Shown: positions 15,347-15,864 of the stretch, piece after piece
How the letters are laid out: each line of letters begins with the position of its first letter
Position numbering within the stretch: position 1 is the stretch's first letter
Assembly: GCA_016213345.1 (NCBI GenBank)
Contig: JACRAO010000146.1
Coordinates: 1 to 15,864 of the forward strand
DNA: 15,864 bases
Direction: 5' to 3'
Source: Bdellovibrio sp.
GTDB taxonomy: Bacteria > Bdellovibrionota > UBA1018
Made by a program: the position numbers and the translations under genes
Notes under the pieces: generated by a model
Databases searched by the model: none
Told to the model about the DNA's origin: nothing
The model's input: the letters and a program-made list of their open reading frames with translations, nothing else

Positions 15347-15864
15347 GTGAAAATCATTGGAGTGGCAATTATATTATTCTTTATAAGTGACCTTGCATTG
15401 GCAGCAGAAAAGACCGCAAAACCAACCTGTCTAACCTCTAAGTGCCATGCGCAGTTTCTTGCCAAAATTCCAGAAGGCTCCATGCGTCATAGTCCATTAA
15501 AAGCTAAAGGATGTAATATTTGCCATCTAACCAAGCCAGGCCTCTCAGCAGTGCAACAAGGCAAACTTCCGCCAAAACATCCCATATTGAAAAACCAAAC
15601 AATTTCTGAAATCAACCTCACCTGCCTAATATGCCATGACACACAAAAAGAAAATCTAGAAGAACTCAAAATCCATCACGATGCAATTGAAAATGGCTGT
15701 ACTTCTTGTCACAATCCACATTCCTCAAAAAATAAAAATTTACTAAAATTTAATAAATATAGTCAAGAATTTTGTTTTTCCTGTCATGAAGAAATGCAAT
15801 CAAAAATTGAAAGCGCCGCTAACACACACGAAGGTATGTCAGAAAAAAAGGCTTGTTTAGGTTG
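15347..15864 (+). CDS. Exported multihaem cytochrome c (doubled CXXCH), 5' part
   Basis: 172 codons to the right edge. The GTG at 15347 is the only suitable start: the frame has a TAA at 15320-15322 and no ATG between. It begins a signal peptide, MKIIGVAIILFFISDLALA, with cleavage likely after ALA (17-19). Haem c motifs: CLTSKCH (28-34, a CX4CH form), CNICH (56-60), CLICH (93-97), CTSCH (118-122) and CFSCH (143-147). The last codons read CLG-(TG), so a sixth motif probably follows. CTSCHNPHSS then CFSCHEE is the doubled-CXXCH domain found in periplasmic electron-transfer chains. It follows the glycogen operon by 33 nt on the same strand with no visible terminator or Shine-Dalgarno, so co-transcription is possible. 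The C-terminus is outside the window. Confidence 0.88.
   Translation, partial: MKIIGVAIILFFISDLALAAEKTAKPTCLTSKCHAQFLAKIPEGSMRHSPLKAKGCNICHLTKPGLSAVQQGKLPPKHPILKNQTISEINLTCLICHDTQKENLEELKIHHDAIENGCTSCHNPHSSKNKNLLKFNKYSQEFCFSCHEEMQSKIESAANTHEGMSEKKACLG

Overview
The window is an AT-rich stretch of a bacterial genome. It looks Gram-negative: there are Sec signal peptides, a periplasmic-type multihaem cytochrome, and a relic of an OmpA peptidoglycan-binding domain. It also carries genes of archaeal flavour: topoisomerase VI subunit B, an archaeal-type glycogen debranching enzyme and a GH57 amylase. I cannot name the taxon. A deep-branching or candidate-phylum bacterium, or a deltaproteobacterium-like lineage, would fit, but that is inference from gene content only.

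Layout. (1) 1-1211, minus: N-terminal 403 residues of DNA topoisomerase VI subunit B, running off the left edge. (2) 1212-1344: divergent promoter region with three copies of a 13-bp repeat. (3) 1345-2427, plus: secreted beta-propeller-like protein. (4) 2431-2550, minus: remnant of an OmpA C-terminal domain. (5) 2556-3215, minus: orotate phosphoribosyltransferase. (6) 3318-3910, minus: a VapBC toxin-antitoxin pair with a clear promoter and palindromic operator, bracketed by two diverged direct repeats. (7) 4068-6061, minus: a ParB-domain protein translationally coupled to a spore-photoproduct-lyase-family radical SAM protein. (8) 6062-6313: divergent control region with several inverted repeats. 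(9) 6314-15313, plus: a four-gene glycogen operon. (10) 15347 to the right edge, plus: an exported multihaem cytochrome c.

The glycogen operon encodes a GH133 debranching enzyme, a GT4-type glycogen/starch-synthase-like glycosyltransferase, a GH57 alpha-amylase-type hydrolase, and a 1417-residue protein that joins a GT3-type glycogen synthase to a GT35 alpha-glucan phosphorylase. Together these could polymerise glucan, cut branches, hydrolyse internal bonds and release glucose-1-phosphate. A branching enzyme and a sugar-nucleotide pyrophosphorylase are not in the window. The junctions are tight (3-nt gap, then a 4-nt ATGA overlap), except for a structured 115-nt spacer after the debranching gene.

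The most noteworthy items are the bacterial topoisomerase VI, the ParB/SPL-like coupled pair whose SPL-like member seems to lack the hydrogen-donor cysteine of true SPL, the synthase-phosphorylase fusion, and the vapBC module with its repeats and apparently leaderless promoter. No tRNA, rRNA, CRISPR array or insertion sequence was seen.
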